Made by a program: the position numbers and the translations under genes. The notes under the pieces are model-generated. The model was not told where the DNA came from. It ran no database searches and saw only the letters and a program-made list of their open reading frames with translations. A stretch of 64,000 bases of DNA, taken from assembly GCA_951640165.1 (NCBI GenBank), contig OX621250.1, forward strand, positions 18,005,501 through 18,069,500, read 5' to 3'. This DNA comes from Pseudoips prasinana. Its lineage: Eukaryota > Arthropoda > Insecta > Lepidoptera > Nolidae. Shown piece after piece: positions 1-11,199 of the stretch (positions are counted from its first letter, which is position 1; each line of letters begins with the position of its first letter).

Positions 1-612
1 ATTTCCCAAAGAAAAAATGAAGATCTCTATGAAAGACTTCATGATCATGACGTAGAAGCTGAATCTTGCGGAAGCATTACTCCTTACGAATCGATAGAAG
101 ATTTATATGACTGTATCAAAAATGCTCAGTATAGCAGCGCTGCCGCTGATGAGTCGTCACCGTCGACCGAGAGTCAGTCGGAACCTCAATATCCGGACTA
201 CTATGAAAAGTCGAGCACCAACCGTCAGAGTTCCGCGAGCAGTGAAAAAAGCGGAGCCTCATCCGCGTTTCCGTTTTCGAAATGTGGTTCGAGCGATTCT
301 ACGGACGCATTCACATCGTGCGAGTCGACCAGTGGGATAAGTACTTTCGCTACGAAAAGCATTCCGGAGTCTCTAAAGTGTCGAGAGTTACCTCCTACAC
401 CGACCGATGGACATTCCAATGAAAGTGCTATCCTTTTGAAGCAGTTATTCAGTGGTGAGCTGATGGATGCATATGGTGAGTTCCTGTCGGCGTATCCCTA
501 TGCTCGCGCCCTGCTTCGTCGTAAGGTGCGTCGAGATGAGCACTTCGCAGCCCTGGCAGACATACGCCGAGGTGCTGCCAAGTACACCATTAGCGACTAC
601 CTCGAATTACCG
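1..612 (+). CDS. Internal exon of a RhoGEF (DH-domain) gene, partial
   Basis: Frame 1 is open from the first base for 204 codons and stops at a consensus donor, CCG|GTAAGT, with the intron starting at 613; the exon ends in phase 0. Residues about 50-140 are rich in Ser, Glu and Thr and look disordered. Residues about 144-204 match the second half of a DH domain: a helix with the FLSAYPYARALL pattern, a basic helix, an FAAL segment, then TISDYLELP. That last segment is where DH domains begin conserved region 2 (usually continuing as a [K/P]PVQR[I/L]-type motif), so the next exon should start with V-Q/K-R. DH domains catalyse GDP/GTP exchange on Rho-family GTPases at the membrane. The first DH helix (CR1) is not visible just ahead of this half, so it lies upstream or is separated by the Ser-rich stretch. 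The subfamily cannot be decided. Synonymous GC usage is higher than in the surrounding intron, as expected for coding DNA. Confidence 0.75.
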
Positions 613-1690
613 GTAAGTGCTAAGCTCTATAACATTACATACATTTGAATTAATGGCTCACGTATTGTATGGTGACATGTATTACGAAAGTTAGTAGGAT
701 ACATATTTCTTCACTGCACTTGACCTTTCATACGGAGAGTTCATATTATGTCTGTGTAATGAATGTATCAAATGTGATCATTATATTTAATTGGCGAAGA
801 AAATGAGAACAATGTGGCGCAGACGTCGCTAGAGGTAGATTGATTTAGACGGAGAATAGGTTTAATCGCGAGCAAAGCGACAATTGATCCGTGCGACATA
901 TGCGCACGCGCAGGGCATTCAATGCTAATGGGCCGGAAGAGTACACGTGTAGCTCTCTCTTGTGATGATCACACACATTATTCTCCTAACACTCGATGCC
1001 GCAACATTCTGATTTAAAATTAGGATACACGTCTAACACGTCGAATTCTAATCGGTATAAATCTGGCTTTAAAGTGTTTGTAGTGCTAAGATATATTCAC
1101 TTTCTCATAAACCTTCTATGGAAACCTCTAAGGTCTAATGTCTGAATAGAAAAGCAAAACTTCTTAAGTTGTTAAGCGTTTATCCTTTTGTAGGCATGCA
1201 TGTGTACACTGTATTCGTGATTCAGATTCTATCGACGCGACTCGCACATTGAATGATAGTTACAAAACAGTCATGTTAGGGTTGTAGCCTTAAATATTAC
1301 CTCAGTGTTTGTAGCTTATGCCTTTAATTTGTAATACTCTTTTAAGTTCTATTAAAGCTTGACTTTATTAACTTTTGTATTTGTCCTAATGTCATATACG
1401 GGAAGATTTTTTACTTTAGGCAATATTTTCATGACCATGGGGCTCTTTAAATGGTATCGAAATAAAAAAATACCATTTTCGGTAATAGCTTTGACAAGTT
1501 ATCTTAATATTTTATTACTAATACTTAGAAGGAATAAACACAAGATTTCTTTTTTTATACAAGACAGCGCCCTTTTTAATGTTAATAACTTATGGTTAAT
1601 TGTACAGATCTGAGACTATATTACGTTATTATTATTCAAATTGATTTGTCTTTGTTTACCTTTTGCCTTTTTCTGAGAATCTCTGTTCTT
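613..1690. other. Intron sequence, nothing recognisable
   Basis: Intron following the DH exon. It is AT-rich, with no conserved reading frame and no repeat family that I recognise. A slightly GC-richer patch near 820-960 has no clear motif. Confidence 0.5.
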
Positions 1691-1691
1691 G

Positions 1692-1808
1692 GGTGTACCT
1701 TTTAAGGTGTCGGTCCCAGTTGTAGTTATTAGACAACTGTCGTTTTGTCAAAACTGGCTAGTTTGAATAATTATGGGAGGGTACCATTCCAATATGAAGA
1801 AAAAATAA
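1692..1808 (+). repeat. Dispersed repeat, 'cggtcccagttgt' family, copy 1
   Basis: This stretch shares the core CTTT(T)AAG-GTGTCGGTCCC with copies at about 2601-2766 and 32430-32655, followed by a segment with ACAACxGTCG. It is degraded. It probably derives from the 3' region of a retroelement; the family is not assigned. Confidence 0.5.
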
Positions 1809-1856
1809 TCCCAACTTATTCTGATGGCATGATCAGAATAAGTTTGTTTAATGACC

Positions 1857-2028
1857 CTAATATTATAAAGGCGAAAGTTTGTGAGTGTGTATGTTTGTTT
1901 CTTCTTCATGTCTAAACGGCTGGAGCGAACTTGATAAAATTTGGTATGGAGTTATCTAACACCCTGGATTAACACTTAGGCAATAATTTATAAAGCTTAA
2001 CGCGGGTAAAACCGCTGGGCAGAGCTAG
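1857..2028 (+). mobile_element. Helitron-like element (Lep1 type), non-autonomous
   Basis: It begins CCTAATATTATAAAGGCGAAAG and ends with a CGCGGGT...ACCGC stem a few bases before CTAG (2025-2028). This layout (TC...ATTATAAA at the 5' end, a GC-rich hairpin then CTAG at the 3' end) is that of the short Lep1-like Helitrons of Lepidoptera. There is no coding capacity. The first base is uncertain by a few positions. Confidence 0.6.
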
Positions 2029-2600
2029 TTCGTTCATAGATACGACGTGTAACATAAAGATTCTACGAGTATGATATGAATACAATATAAGCAATGTAAA
2101 AAGCTCATCATAATAACCCTGTGATGGCCAGAATAAAAACATGACTTCAGATCAGCTAGTGAAAACCTGTATCAATACAAAAAGCCGCAAATGATTTTAA
2201 ATTGGCGAACAGCGTAGTAAAGATAACCAGTAATGAGGCAAGTAAAGGTACTATACTTTAATACTGCTTAAGTCCTCAGTTATGGCAAATAATATATACT
2301 ATTAAGTTAAAGGGTTCTTGATAAACGTTTAATTTTGTTCTATCTGCAACGACATTTCTTTAGCAAATTGCTTTTCAATTGCAAATTAATATTGTTTCGC
2401 TAATACGTAACACGGAGGTGCTAGTGAAGTGGAGTAGTTGCCAAAATATCGCTGTTAGGTGACTTTTGCAACATAGGTCAAGCTCGCCGATCTTTAATCA
2501 ACATCTTTGCCTAAGGGGAACTAAATCAGTCGAGTATTAGGCCAGCTGCACTTACCAGTCCGTACGTGATCACCTAGACACGCGGTCAAACCATGGATCG

Positions 2601-2766
2601 GTGACCATTAAAGTGGTTTAATTTCTGTGCTTCAGAGGGCACTTTAAGCTGTCGGTCCCGGTGGTTGTCATTATACAACAGTTAATAAGTCATGTCAGAG
2701 GCCTGCTGAATAGCTTGGACAACTCTGACACCAGGGTAACCACTGCCCATATGATAAAGAAAGAAG
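2601..2766 (+). repeat. Dispersed repeat, 'cggtcccggttgt' family, copy 2
   Basis: Best-preserved copy: GGGCACTTTAAGCTGTCGGTCCC, then a segment with ACAACAGT, AAGTCATGTCAGAGGCC, and ACTCTGACACCAGGGTAACC. The same order of blocks recurs at 32521-32640. Confidence 0.6.
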
Positions 2767-2875
2767 AATTATTGACGTGACGATCAAACATACAGATATT
2801 CATAAGAGGGTAGAATAATACAAGTTTTATGTTCCAAAGCACGGCGCAAGAGATTTTGTAAATGTACATTTAGTT

Positions 2876-3247
2876 TTAAGAGGCCTATTACAGTCCACTA
2901 GCGCCGCCAATCGAAAAAATGTCATAACCCGTAAATAGAATCAAAAATACAAAATATGTTCTATTATTACGGTGTAAAAGGCAATAACGTAATTGTATAA
3001 CACCTTATCAACACTTGAAATATAGCTGTTTAGCTAAATCGTGCATTCAAAACATAAACGGCCGTTTTTGTATCAAATGCACGATTTAGCTAAACAGCTA
3101 TATTTCAAGTGTTGACAATGTGTTATAAAATTACGTTATTGCCTTTTCTACAGTAATAATAGACCACATTTTGTATTTTTGATTCTATTTACGAGTTATG
3201 ACATTTTTTCGATTGGCGGCGCTAGTGGACTGTAAAAGGCCCCTTAA
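2876..3247. mobile_element. Foldback MITE flanked by TTAA, complete copy (MITE-A)
   Basis: The two halves (about 2880-3045 and 3065-3243) are inverted copies of each other around a short centre containing ACGGCCGT. The ends read TTAAGAGGCC...GGCCCCTTAA, which suggests a TTAA target duplication of the piggyBac type. Each arm carries AGTCCACTAGCGCCGCC, a long AT-rich middle part, and the block CAACACTTGAAATATAGCTG. There is no ORF, so it would depend on a transposase encoded elsewhere. Confidence 0.8.
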
Positions 3248-4243
3248 TAGATATATAATTATTTGAATAAACAATTTGCCAAATGACATCTTCACTATCT
3301 TATAACCTTTAATTCTTTAGAATATTAATAAATAGCGGACCAACGGATACTTTATCGCGTAGATAGGTATATTACACTTATTGCAAGGAATATCATAAGC
3401 TCTACAGTTTACAAGCAAGCGTCGAGGACACACTATCGCAATCATATCGGAAAGATCTTATTTATCGGCCACTTCGCCTCATATAGGCAATCTAATAACC
3501 AACGCTTGTTCTATGCAGATGTGAACTAGGCTTAAAAGTGGTTTAGCAACGTTTTATATCGAAACGTCGTGCGTAGAGTGTCTCTAGCCTAACATATTGA
3601 TTATAAGAGTTTTTGCTGGACCATGAGATTCTATATACTTGTGTGGTATTCCTTGACAGGTTTAAGTAGAACAAGAACTATAATAAAATGTAGTTATGTG
3701 AATGTGAAAAGTCAAGATGTTGACCGTGGCTTAAACAATTATAAGGCATTAAGTTGAACAAATGTGTTGCAGGTTTATACGGTTAATTAAGTAGAATCAA
3801 TGTTTGTTTGTTTGACTAGTATGAATGCAAGCTAACCTTAGACGCCCACACTCTAGTTTACAAATTACTGCACTTGACCGTCTCCCGCGAACAGACCACA
3901 GATTACGAGACGTTAAATCGTGCGGCACGGAACTTGGAATTGTATTGTACAAACAAAATACAAGCAAATATTATAATCTTGATTCTGTGTTCCTAAATAG
4001 AACATAAAACTATCAATGATAGTTAGCTGAATGCTTTATTTCGTTCCACACAAAGATTGCGTGTGTATTTTCACATTCGATCTCTACCAGTCTTCAATGG
4101 AATCATTATTTAGTTCAAAATTAACAACCTCTTTCAGGTAAGTAAGGAAGGGAAATTAATTAGTTGTTAGAGAAGCAGGATGGGGTGGGATTGAGATAGG
4201 ATCAAAAATAAGTATGAAATATGACAAATATTTTTCATTTATT
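3248..4243. other. Intron sequence, nothing recognisable
   Basis: AT-rich single-copy-looking DNA. I see no exon-like frame with paired splice signals. The short ORF at 3825-4007 has no coding character. Confidence 0.45.
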
Positions 4244-4367
4244 TATAGTATGTATGTTTTTAGAAATATATATGTAAGTGTGTTTATCAGTTGTCAGTTT
4301 GCCATAGTAGAGACTCTGTCTAGATTGGGGTCAGATGACAGTGTATTAGTCGTCCCAAGATAATATT
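4244..4367 (+). mobile_element. SINE family A, truncated 3' part
   Basis: It carries the SINE body landmarks in order, degraded: a TATGTATTT-like stretch, TATCAGTTG, a CCATAGTA block, GATCAGATG-like sequence, and TCCCA(A)GATA before an AT-rich tail. The tRNA-like head is missing. Confidence 0.5.
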
Positions 4368-5302
4368 TTAATCATTTATATTAAGGGCGTGTATACAATA
4401 TGACATTTATATGTTAGTTAGTAACTGGTGTATTCTAGTACAAAAACTGTAATTTCGCTCCATCTTATATTAGTTCCGTTCCTATTTAATTCGAACTAGG
4501 CTAATTTTAAAATCTTTCCTTTCTTTTTGAGAGTGATTTCATGAAAAAGACAGAGCATCTAAAGATCTGTTGTGAGTTATACTTGGTGATTTAAAGACAT
4601 ATTCGAGGAAAACTAAACGTGATCTATGGAAACTTATTGTCAAATTATGCTCGATGGATAAATTGCTAGGACATATCAATATCTGTCTCATCTCATTACA
4701 AATCTTAATTAAGTGTCTCTAACTGAATTTTGTTCAATTGCATGTTATGACTAACATGCAACTAACAGTTAATTAAGTGATATTTTGAAAACTCTCCAAT
4801 AGGACAGGTCTTAAGATTTATAACAGAAAGAGAAGTACCGACATTATAATTAATTGAAAATTTGCACTGATCTAACTAATTCTCATAATCTGTGTCTCCA
4901 ACCCATCCTATTGAATTTGATACCCCGCCAAGTAGTAAAGCAAGAAATATTAACTTCATAAATATGTTGTTGCGAATATTATATGTTTCCCTATTTGCAT
5001 CATGCCGAGATGCAAATGTAGAGATTGTTAATTTTACCGCCAGCGGGATAGACTTACAATAAATATTGTTAGTGTTAATGTTAAGAATGTAGTAGTATCC
5101 GTTTGTGTGATAATGAGAAACTTAAGCGCGGAATTATTTACATTTGCCATGTTAATTCGAAGGCAGTTTAGATTATAAAATAAGTACCAGTAATTACAGA
5201 ATTATATTCCCAGGAGAATTGCGGCATTTGGAATTGTGCATAGTCTTTTTTTGTTCTCTATTTCAGAGTTGTAGTGAACCGATTTACTATTCGATTTGTG
5301 GA
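4368..5302. other. Intron sequence, nothing recognisable
   Basis: AT-rich DNA without a repeat or exon that I can support. Confidence 0.4.
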
Positions 5303-5396
5303 ATTGGCGTAGTTGGTAAATGCTTGCTTTTCACGCCGGAGGTTGTGGGTTCGATTTCAACCCTGGACAAACATTGCTGTGCATGAACATCTTTTC
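5303..5396 (+). mobile_element. SINE family A, tRNA-like head only
   Basis: TTGGCGTAGTTGGTAAATGC (box-A-like) and GGGTTCGATTTCAACCC (box-B-like) are followed by GTGCATGAACAT, as in the full copies at 6942 and 42851. The body is missing. It is not a functional tRNA, because the anticodon arm and acceptor stem do not pair. Confidence 0.65.
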
Positions 5397-5597
5397 GATA
5401 CGACCCTAGATATTGTTTCCAAAAACTAAGTTATAAATAAAAATAATGTAAAATCTAAGGCTTATTTCTTTGACAATACCCAAAACTATTTTTAATTGGA
5501 TAATCTCGAATAAATCAAACTATTATGGTGAGCTTAGTAGTACGGTCTGCCTAGTATAAAAAAACTATAAATACATACAACAATAATTGCCTATTTT

Positions 5598-5872
5598 TTA
5601 GGGTTCCGTACCCAAAGGGTAAAACGGGACGCTATTACTAAGCTGTCTGTCTGTCCGTCTGTCACCAGGCTGTATCTCACGAACCGTGATACGTAGACAG
5701 TTGAAATTTTCACAGATTATGTATTTCTGTTGCCGCTATAACAACAAATACTAAAAAATAAAATAAAATAAATATTTAAGGGGGCTCCCATACAACAAAC
5801 GTCAATTTTTTTATAGATAATAATACGGAACCCTTCGTGCGCGAGGCCGACTCGCACTTGGCCAGTTTTTTT
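5598..5872 (+). mobile_element. Non-autonomous repeat with GGTTCCGTACCC / TCGCACTTGGCC ends
   Basis: It starts AGGGTTCCGTACCCAAAGGG, has the simple-sequence block CTGTCTGTCTGTCCGTCTGT, TGTATCTCACGAACCGTGAT, GGGGGCTCCCATACAA, and ends CCGACTCGCACTTGGCCAG. A second nearly complete copy lies in reverse orientation at 63228-63517, and fragments lie at 12294-12346 and about 56025-56092. I recognise it as widespread in Lepidoptera but cannot assign a superfamily. Confidence 0.7.
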
Positions 5873-6574
5873 ATATGTATAGCACTACTCTCATTGTAGT
5901 TTTAAATTTTAGTTTCAATAAACTATCTGTCAACTATCCTGAAATAAAAGTAGTTTGCATTATTTTATATATTGACCTGGTGTCCTGAAATACAGGCCTT
6001 GAGCCTAGTTTAGGCACCAGTCTCCCACAATATTATAATTGTTACTTATAACTAATACACCTTCTACAATGTATTCTGTAATATTGTGGTGAGAGAAAAA
6101 ACATTATTATTATTTCCTATGAAGTCGAAGCCGCAACACCGTTACATATAAACAGCGAATAAAAACGTAGAAAAATGGCTCTCATCTAAATATACATGTA
6201 ATCATGAACGTGGACTCACAATCAGTGAATTCATATCTCAAGTGTGAACAGCACATCGCGAAGCGTCTCGCTCCATGGCTGGAATGTTAAGCGATTCTGT
6301 GTGTGAGCTTTGAAATCTAGATAGACGTTAGATAGGGCTCAAGCTTATTGTATGGCAGTAGCGATGACTACTTGTATTCGTTGAACATCGTTGGTTCTAA
6401 AGATGCAATTTCATATTCTTTATAATAGTAAAACAAAGCGCGCTCTTACCAATATACACATACATATAATAAAATCGTAGGAAAGTCAAAACTGTGCATT
6501 GAATATTTTTTTTAAAGGATACTTGGGGCGTAATCTACAATGGATATCGAAGCCAAAAATATAGTTTTTAGAAT

Positions 6575-6766
6575 TTAAGTCTGTTTGTCTGTATATATGT
6601 CCGGGCTAAACTCAAAAAGTACTGCATGGATTTACTTCAAATTTTGCATGAATAATTATTAAGAGTTCGGGTCAACATATAGGCTACAAATTATCACGGC
6701 ACTTACGGGGGAGGATATGTGATAATTTATAAAGTTTAAGCGGGTTAAAACGCGAGGCACAGCTAG
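6575..6766 (+). mobile_element. Helitron-like element, 5'-truncated
   Basis: The 3' end carries GCGGGTTAAAACGCGAGGCACAGCTAG, the hairpin-plus-CTAG end of the Lep1-like group (CTAG at 6763-6766). Inside are the typical 'aaaaagtactgcatggattt' and 'tacaaatt' stretches. The 5' TCCTACTAATATT end is not found. Confidence 0.55.
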
Positions 6767-6941
6767 TAGTGTCTATAAATGTATCTAGATGTATTGATTC
6801 ATTGATAAGTTAACAATTAAATATATATTAGCTTAATAATTAATTAAGGTTAGAGTACATTTATCTAATACTTCAATTTGCCCGTATGATGAAATATAGT
6901 GACAAAGATGAAATCTTAATAGATATATAGAATGATAAAGA

Positions 6942-7207
6942 CGGGCCTTTTGGCGTGGTTGGCAAATGCTTGCTTTTCATGCTGAAGGTCGTGGGTTCGA
7001 TTCCCATCCAGGAAATATATTTGTGTGCATGAACATGTCTGTTTGTCCTGAGTCTGGGTGTAATTTATCTATAAAAGTATGTATTTACAAAAGTAAAGTA
7101 GTATATGTAGTCTATCAGTTATCCGGTTTCCATAGAACAAGCTCTGCTTAGTTTGAGATCAGATGACCGTGTGGAAATAATGTCCCAGGATATTATTATT
7201 GTTATTT
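6942..7207 (+). mobile_element. SINE family A, full length
   Basis: tRNA-derived head: TTGGCGTGGTTGGCAAATGC (box A) and GGTTCGATTCCCATCC (box B). Then come GTGCATGAACATGTCTGT, GAGTCTGGGTGTAAT, a TATGTATTTACAAAAG block, TATCAGTTATCCGGTTTCCA, and CCCAGGATATTATTATTG as the tail. Box A and B would serve as an internal RNA polymerase III promoter. The ATT-repeat tail is typical of lepidopteran SINEs. No gene is encoded. Confidence 0.85.
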
Positions 7208-9927
7208 AAATCGTTCAGGAGATACGAAATTCCAGCTTTAAACATTTGCGTAAATAAGGACCTTATTCGGAAATACAACTCGGTCCGAAATTATTTGAAC
7301 TTAATAGCTGATTCGTAAGTCCGGTGAATCAACTTGCGACTCACTGCTTCGGTATTATGGTCATTTATTAGTCTCAGACAGTGTTGATATATAACTAACA
7401 GTAATATTTACCACTTCGTCAAAATGCCTGACTGGTATTTGAGCAGCAAAGCTCCAGTATGATTAAATATTTTCATGTATGCGACATATTTTGATAAATG
7501 CAAAACTGGTTGCTCGAGCTACCAAAGATAATTCAGTAGAACATGAACATAGCTTTTTAACCAACTTCAATGAGAAGGAGGTTATTAATTTAAATATACA
7601 AATACAACATGTAACGTAATTAACGCACACCCTCAGACACCTCAATTAGAATATTGAGTTTAATTAGAGTATATATGTTGTAATCATAATACATACACAG
7701 AATTTTTTATTTAACATGTATATGAATTGTTATGTACTAAATTAGTTTCATGGAATAAACTTTATTTTTCTTTATTTTGTATTGAATGATGGAATTTGTA
7801 TAAATACAAATAAAACTGCAATTTTAAAAGTCTTATTATTTGACTTACGGTCCATTTCAATTTATGTTGACTTTACAGGGTTAATATGACAATGATTTCC
7901 GTAGTTTAAATTATTTTGGAAAAAAAAAAATATATATATATATATATATACAAGATGTAACTTAATTAACGCACATCCTGAAAAAAGTTTGTTTAAAATC
8001 GTTTACTGAAAGGATTTATATCATTCGATAGAGAATATCGATAAGATAGGATAATCATTTGTTACAAAAAAGTGTTAAAATCACCAGTAGGTAATCATAT
8101 GAGAGTGTGATGTCTAGATTCACCAAACTGGCCTTAAATTATTGAGTGGGAATGATTAAAATTAGCTTTATATCTCCAGTTTTCAAAACAGATACAAAGC
8201 AAACAACAGAGGGATCATAAAACAAATACCCAACTGTTTGCTGTCGAGTATTTTTACTATGAAATCGTTAAACAATGTAAACATTCCAGTTAATTACCAT
8301 TTCAAGGTTAAATATTCTCGTAGATTAGCGAGCTCCACTACTAAAAGTAATGCAGAAAAATCAATAGAATATTTTTGTTAAGTAATGTTTGATTATCAGC
8401 TCAGACACAACACCTGTGGCAATAGTATCATGAACTAAATTTAACGCACGTACGGGTTTAAAAATACTCACGTATACACAAATATACTTCATAAATAGTA
8501 AATAATATATAATAAAAAATATACTTCATAAATAGTAAACAATAATTAACGTCATCTATATAAATAAAAAATTGATCACTGAAATGTTTGTACGCTCATA
8601 ACTTCACCATATTATTAGTTATTGCCAGAAACAACGACCAAGGTAAAGTATTTTCTTCTTTGTCAAACATTCCATACATGTATGAATCGTGTTTGGGGTT
8701 AAATCACTGCACAGGACTAGTATTTGTGTGGCTATATATAATTCTGAGCCTGGGTGTGACTTTGATGGAAGCAAAACAGAGAATAAATCCCTGACTTTCT
8801 GTTATTCTATCCTTCGTAGTGCCCACACTAGAGAAATGAATCATTGCCTCTGTAGCTATTAAAAAACACGTAATGGTCTAGGTCTAGAACAGTTGGAGTA
8901 GCATTCTTTTATGATTAAGTCGGAAAAGAAAACAGCTCAAGTTTCTCATGGTAATTTCTTGTACCGTTACGAAGAGCATCAATGTAGATGTTTGTCCCAC
9001 TAAAAACAGGGCTTAAATCTGATCTTTGACATAAAATAAACTATAGTCTACGTTAATAACGGGATGCAAGAGTCCAATTCATTACTACTTTGCAAAGTAA
9101 GTTTAGTAATGGCTTCTTATAGTCCTAACCCTTGCAATCCGCTGCATCGCCGCCATCTAGGCCACCGCCTAACATTCCTATTCCATACTTAACCATGTAC
9201 ATACCATCTTAGATTACGCTGATTACCTTACAACTTGCAAACTGGTCGGATTGAGGACATTGGGATACGATCTCGATTATATACGAACATCGCTTTTAAA
9301 CATGGCGTCAATGACATTCTAACATTGAATAAACTATTTTTAGATGTTATCTTGGCGATAATTATCTTTTATCTTAATATGAATACATAATTATGTTGTG
9401 TAATATAATTTATGTACAACGCCCATAGCAAGAAAGTTATTATGTCGATTACAGAGGGCTGGCTCTCTTTTGAATGAATCTGCAAGCAGCGAACGTTGGA
9501 GCAATGACGTGGTGTTTACGATGTAACTGCCTTTAAACCATTTGCTAGGCTATTCATAAAAATAAAAATAATAGATTTAATTTATTTTTCATTATACACA
9601 AGCATTAATAGTAGCGAGTGAGAGTAATATTTTGCGATCTAATTCAATAGTTAAATGTCAATCGAGTGATCACCCTTATTTCTTCGTGTCACCCGCATAA
9701 CCTTTAAATAATAATGTATTATGAATTCTGTTCCTTGATTTAAACATACTCTGAAATCGGCGTATCTTCCTCTAACTACACAACACACTTAGGCAGACAC
9801 ATATAAATAAGTTTTAGACATAAATAACAATACAACATAAAAATAACCCTTTTATTGGGCGGGAGTTAAAATTACTAATAGAAGATGACTGTTGAATTGA
9901 GAAATGAAACTGTGTATATATTTATTA
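7208..9927. other. Intron sequence with a short (TA)n tract
   Basis: AT-rich DNA with a (TA)n microsatellite at about 7928-7952. Two similar 22-base stretches ending in CATAAATAGTAAA(T/C)AATA lie at 8489 and 8523 as a small local duplication. No supported exon. Confidence 0.5.
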
Positions 9928-10033
9928 CTAGCTATGCCCCGCGGTTTTACCCGCGTTAAAGTAGTTTTGGCGTAAAAGAGTAACAAACATACATCTATAC
10001 TTACAAACTTTCGCATTTATAATATTAGTAGGA
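9928..10033 (-). mobile_element. Short Helitron-like element, complete ends
   Basis: Read on the minus strand it starts TTCCTACTAATATTATAAAT, continues with AAAGTTTGTAAGTATAG and TGTTTGTTACTCTTTTACGC, and ends CGCGGGTAAAACCGCGGGGC then CTAG (9931-9928). Only about 106 bp, so mostly two ends joined. It abuts a second copy at 10037-10206. Confidence 0.7.
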
Positions 10034-10036
10034 ACT

Positions 10037-10206
10037 CTAGCGGTTTTGGCGGTGCACGCGCCGGTATACCTCGCATATGGTAGGTATAAGCTATATTATT
10101 GTAAAGTGTCATTAAAACCTATTCAGCAGTTTTTAGGTGAAAGAGTAACAAACATCCATCCATCCATCCATACTTACATACTTTCGCGTTTATAATATGA
10201 GTAGGA
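10037..10206 (-). mobile_element. Short Helitron-like element, adjacent second copy
   Basis: The minus-strand 5' end is TCCTACTCATATTATAAACGC, then a (GGAT)n-like stretch from TCCATCCATCCATCC, GTTACTCTTTCACC, TACCTACC, and a GC-rich 3' part with CGCGCGTGCACCGCC ending near CTAG. It lies head-to-tail, 3 bases from the 9928-10033 copy. Confidence 0.6.
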
Positions 10207-10298
10207 TTCTTCTTAAGATTGACCAAAACTTTATTCTATAATTTTGTTTCATTTGCTTTAAACAGTTTAACATTTGACACGCTTTAAGCGATGAGGAT

Positions 10299-10334
10299 AG
10301 ACGAGTCATGACCATGAGGGATCATGACTCGTCT
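10299..10334. repeat. Short inverted repeat (13-bp arms, 10-nt loop)
   Basis: AGACGAGTCATGA (10299-10311) and its exact complement at 10322-10334, extended by TAT on both sides. No related copy elsewhere in the window. Confidence 0.8.
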
Positions 10335-10960
10335 ATATAGATTGGATATGGAATCTTACGAATGAGGGCGGTGTATCCGCTCACGGACTATATATTCGTT
10401 GAAGGTTTTATTAATTCTTCGAAAATATAAATATAATGAATACTTTAAATTGTAATTAGTTATCAAATAATGATTGTGTCATTATTTATTTTTGTCCCAA
10501 TAGCCAAAATGATTGACAGATTTTAAGACCACTGTAAAACCTGCACATTTGGCTCAGCGGTTAAGACCACCGCCTTACCACTTCGTCAGACTTGCCATGA
10601 GTAGTTGTTCTGAGTTAGAATGTGCTCTGACTCCCGCGATACAGCGAAATATCCATAGTACGGCGGTAGTTCTTAAAGAAAATATTAGTACGGCAGTATG
10701 GACATCATCTGTATATGTCTAATGTCTTTTTGAGTATGGAAAAAAAATATTGTGAATCTGCTGCTCTTATTTTAAAATTCTACAGCCCGTTTTTACCAGT
10801 AAATCCAAGGTACGTATAAGGTTATGTTAAAACTTGATACTCTCCTCAAGTTTAACGTACCAGAAATATGAATCATCTATTCCAATTTGAGCCCGAATCC
10901 AGTCTGAGGTTCCTATGTCAATTGGGTCTGTTGGCATGTGTGGCGAAGTGATTTAGATAC

Positions 10961-11199
10961 CAACACTTGAAATATAGCTGTTTAGCTAAATCGTGCATTT
11001 GTAACAAAAACGGCCGTTTATGTTTTGAATGCACGATTTAGCTAAACAGCTATATTTCAAGTGTTGATAAGGTATTATACAATTACGTTATTGCCTCTTC
11101 CACAGTAATAATAGAACATATTTTGTATTTTTGATTCTATTTACGAGTTATGACATTTTTTCGATTGGCGGCGCTAGTGGACTGTAATAGGCCTCTTAA
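10961..11199. mobile_element. Foldback MITE-A, left arm deleted
   Basis: It keeps the central hairpin (CAACACTTGAAATATAGC... and its complement around ACGGCCGT) and the whole right arm ending GGCGGCGCTAGTGGACTG...GGCCTCTTAA. The left outer arm present in the 2876-3247 copy is missing. The order of the two loop variants (ATTTGTAACAAAAACGG versus TGTTTTGAATGC) is reversed relative to the first copy. Confidence 0.75.

Noticed and set aside
6950..7015. tRNA-like sequence with good A and B boxes (also 5303, 42851-43118 minus, 60375)
   Set aside because: These are SINE heads: the same body and ATT tail follow each, and the acceptor stems do not pair, so they are not called as tRNA genes.
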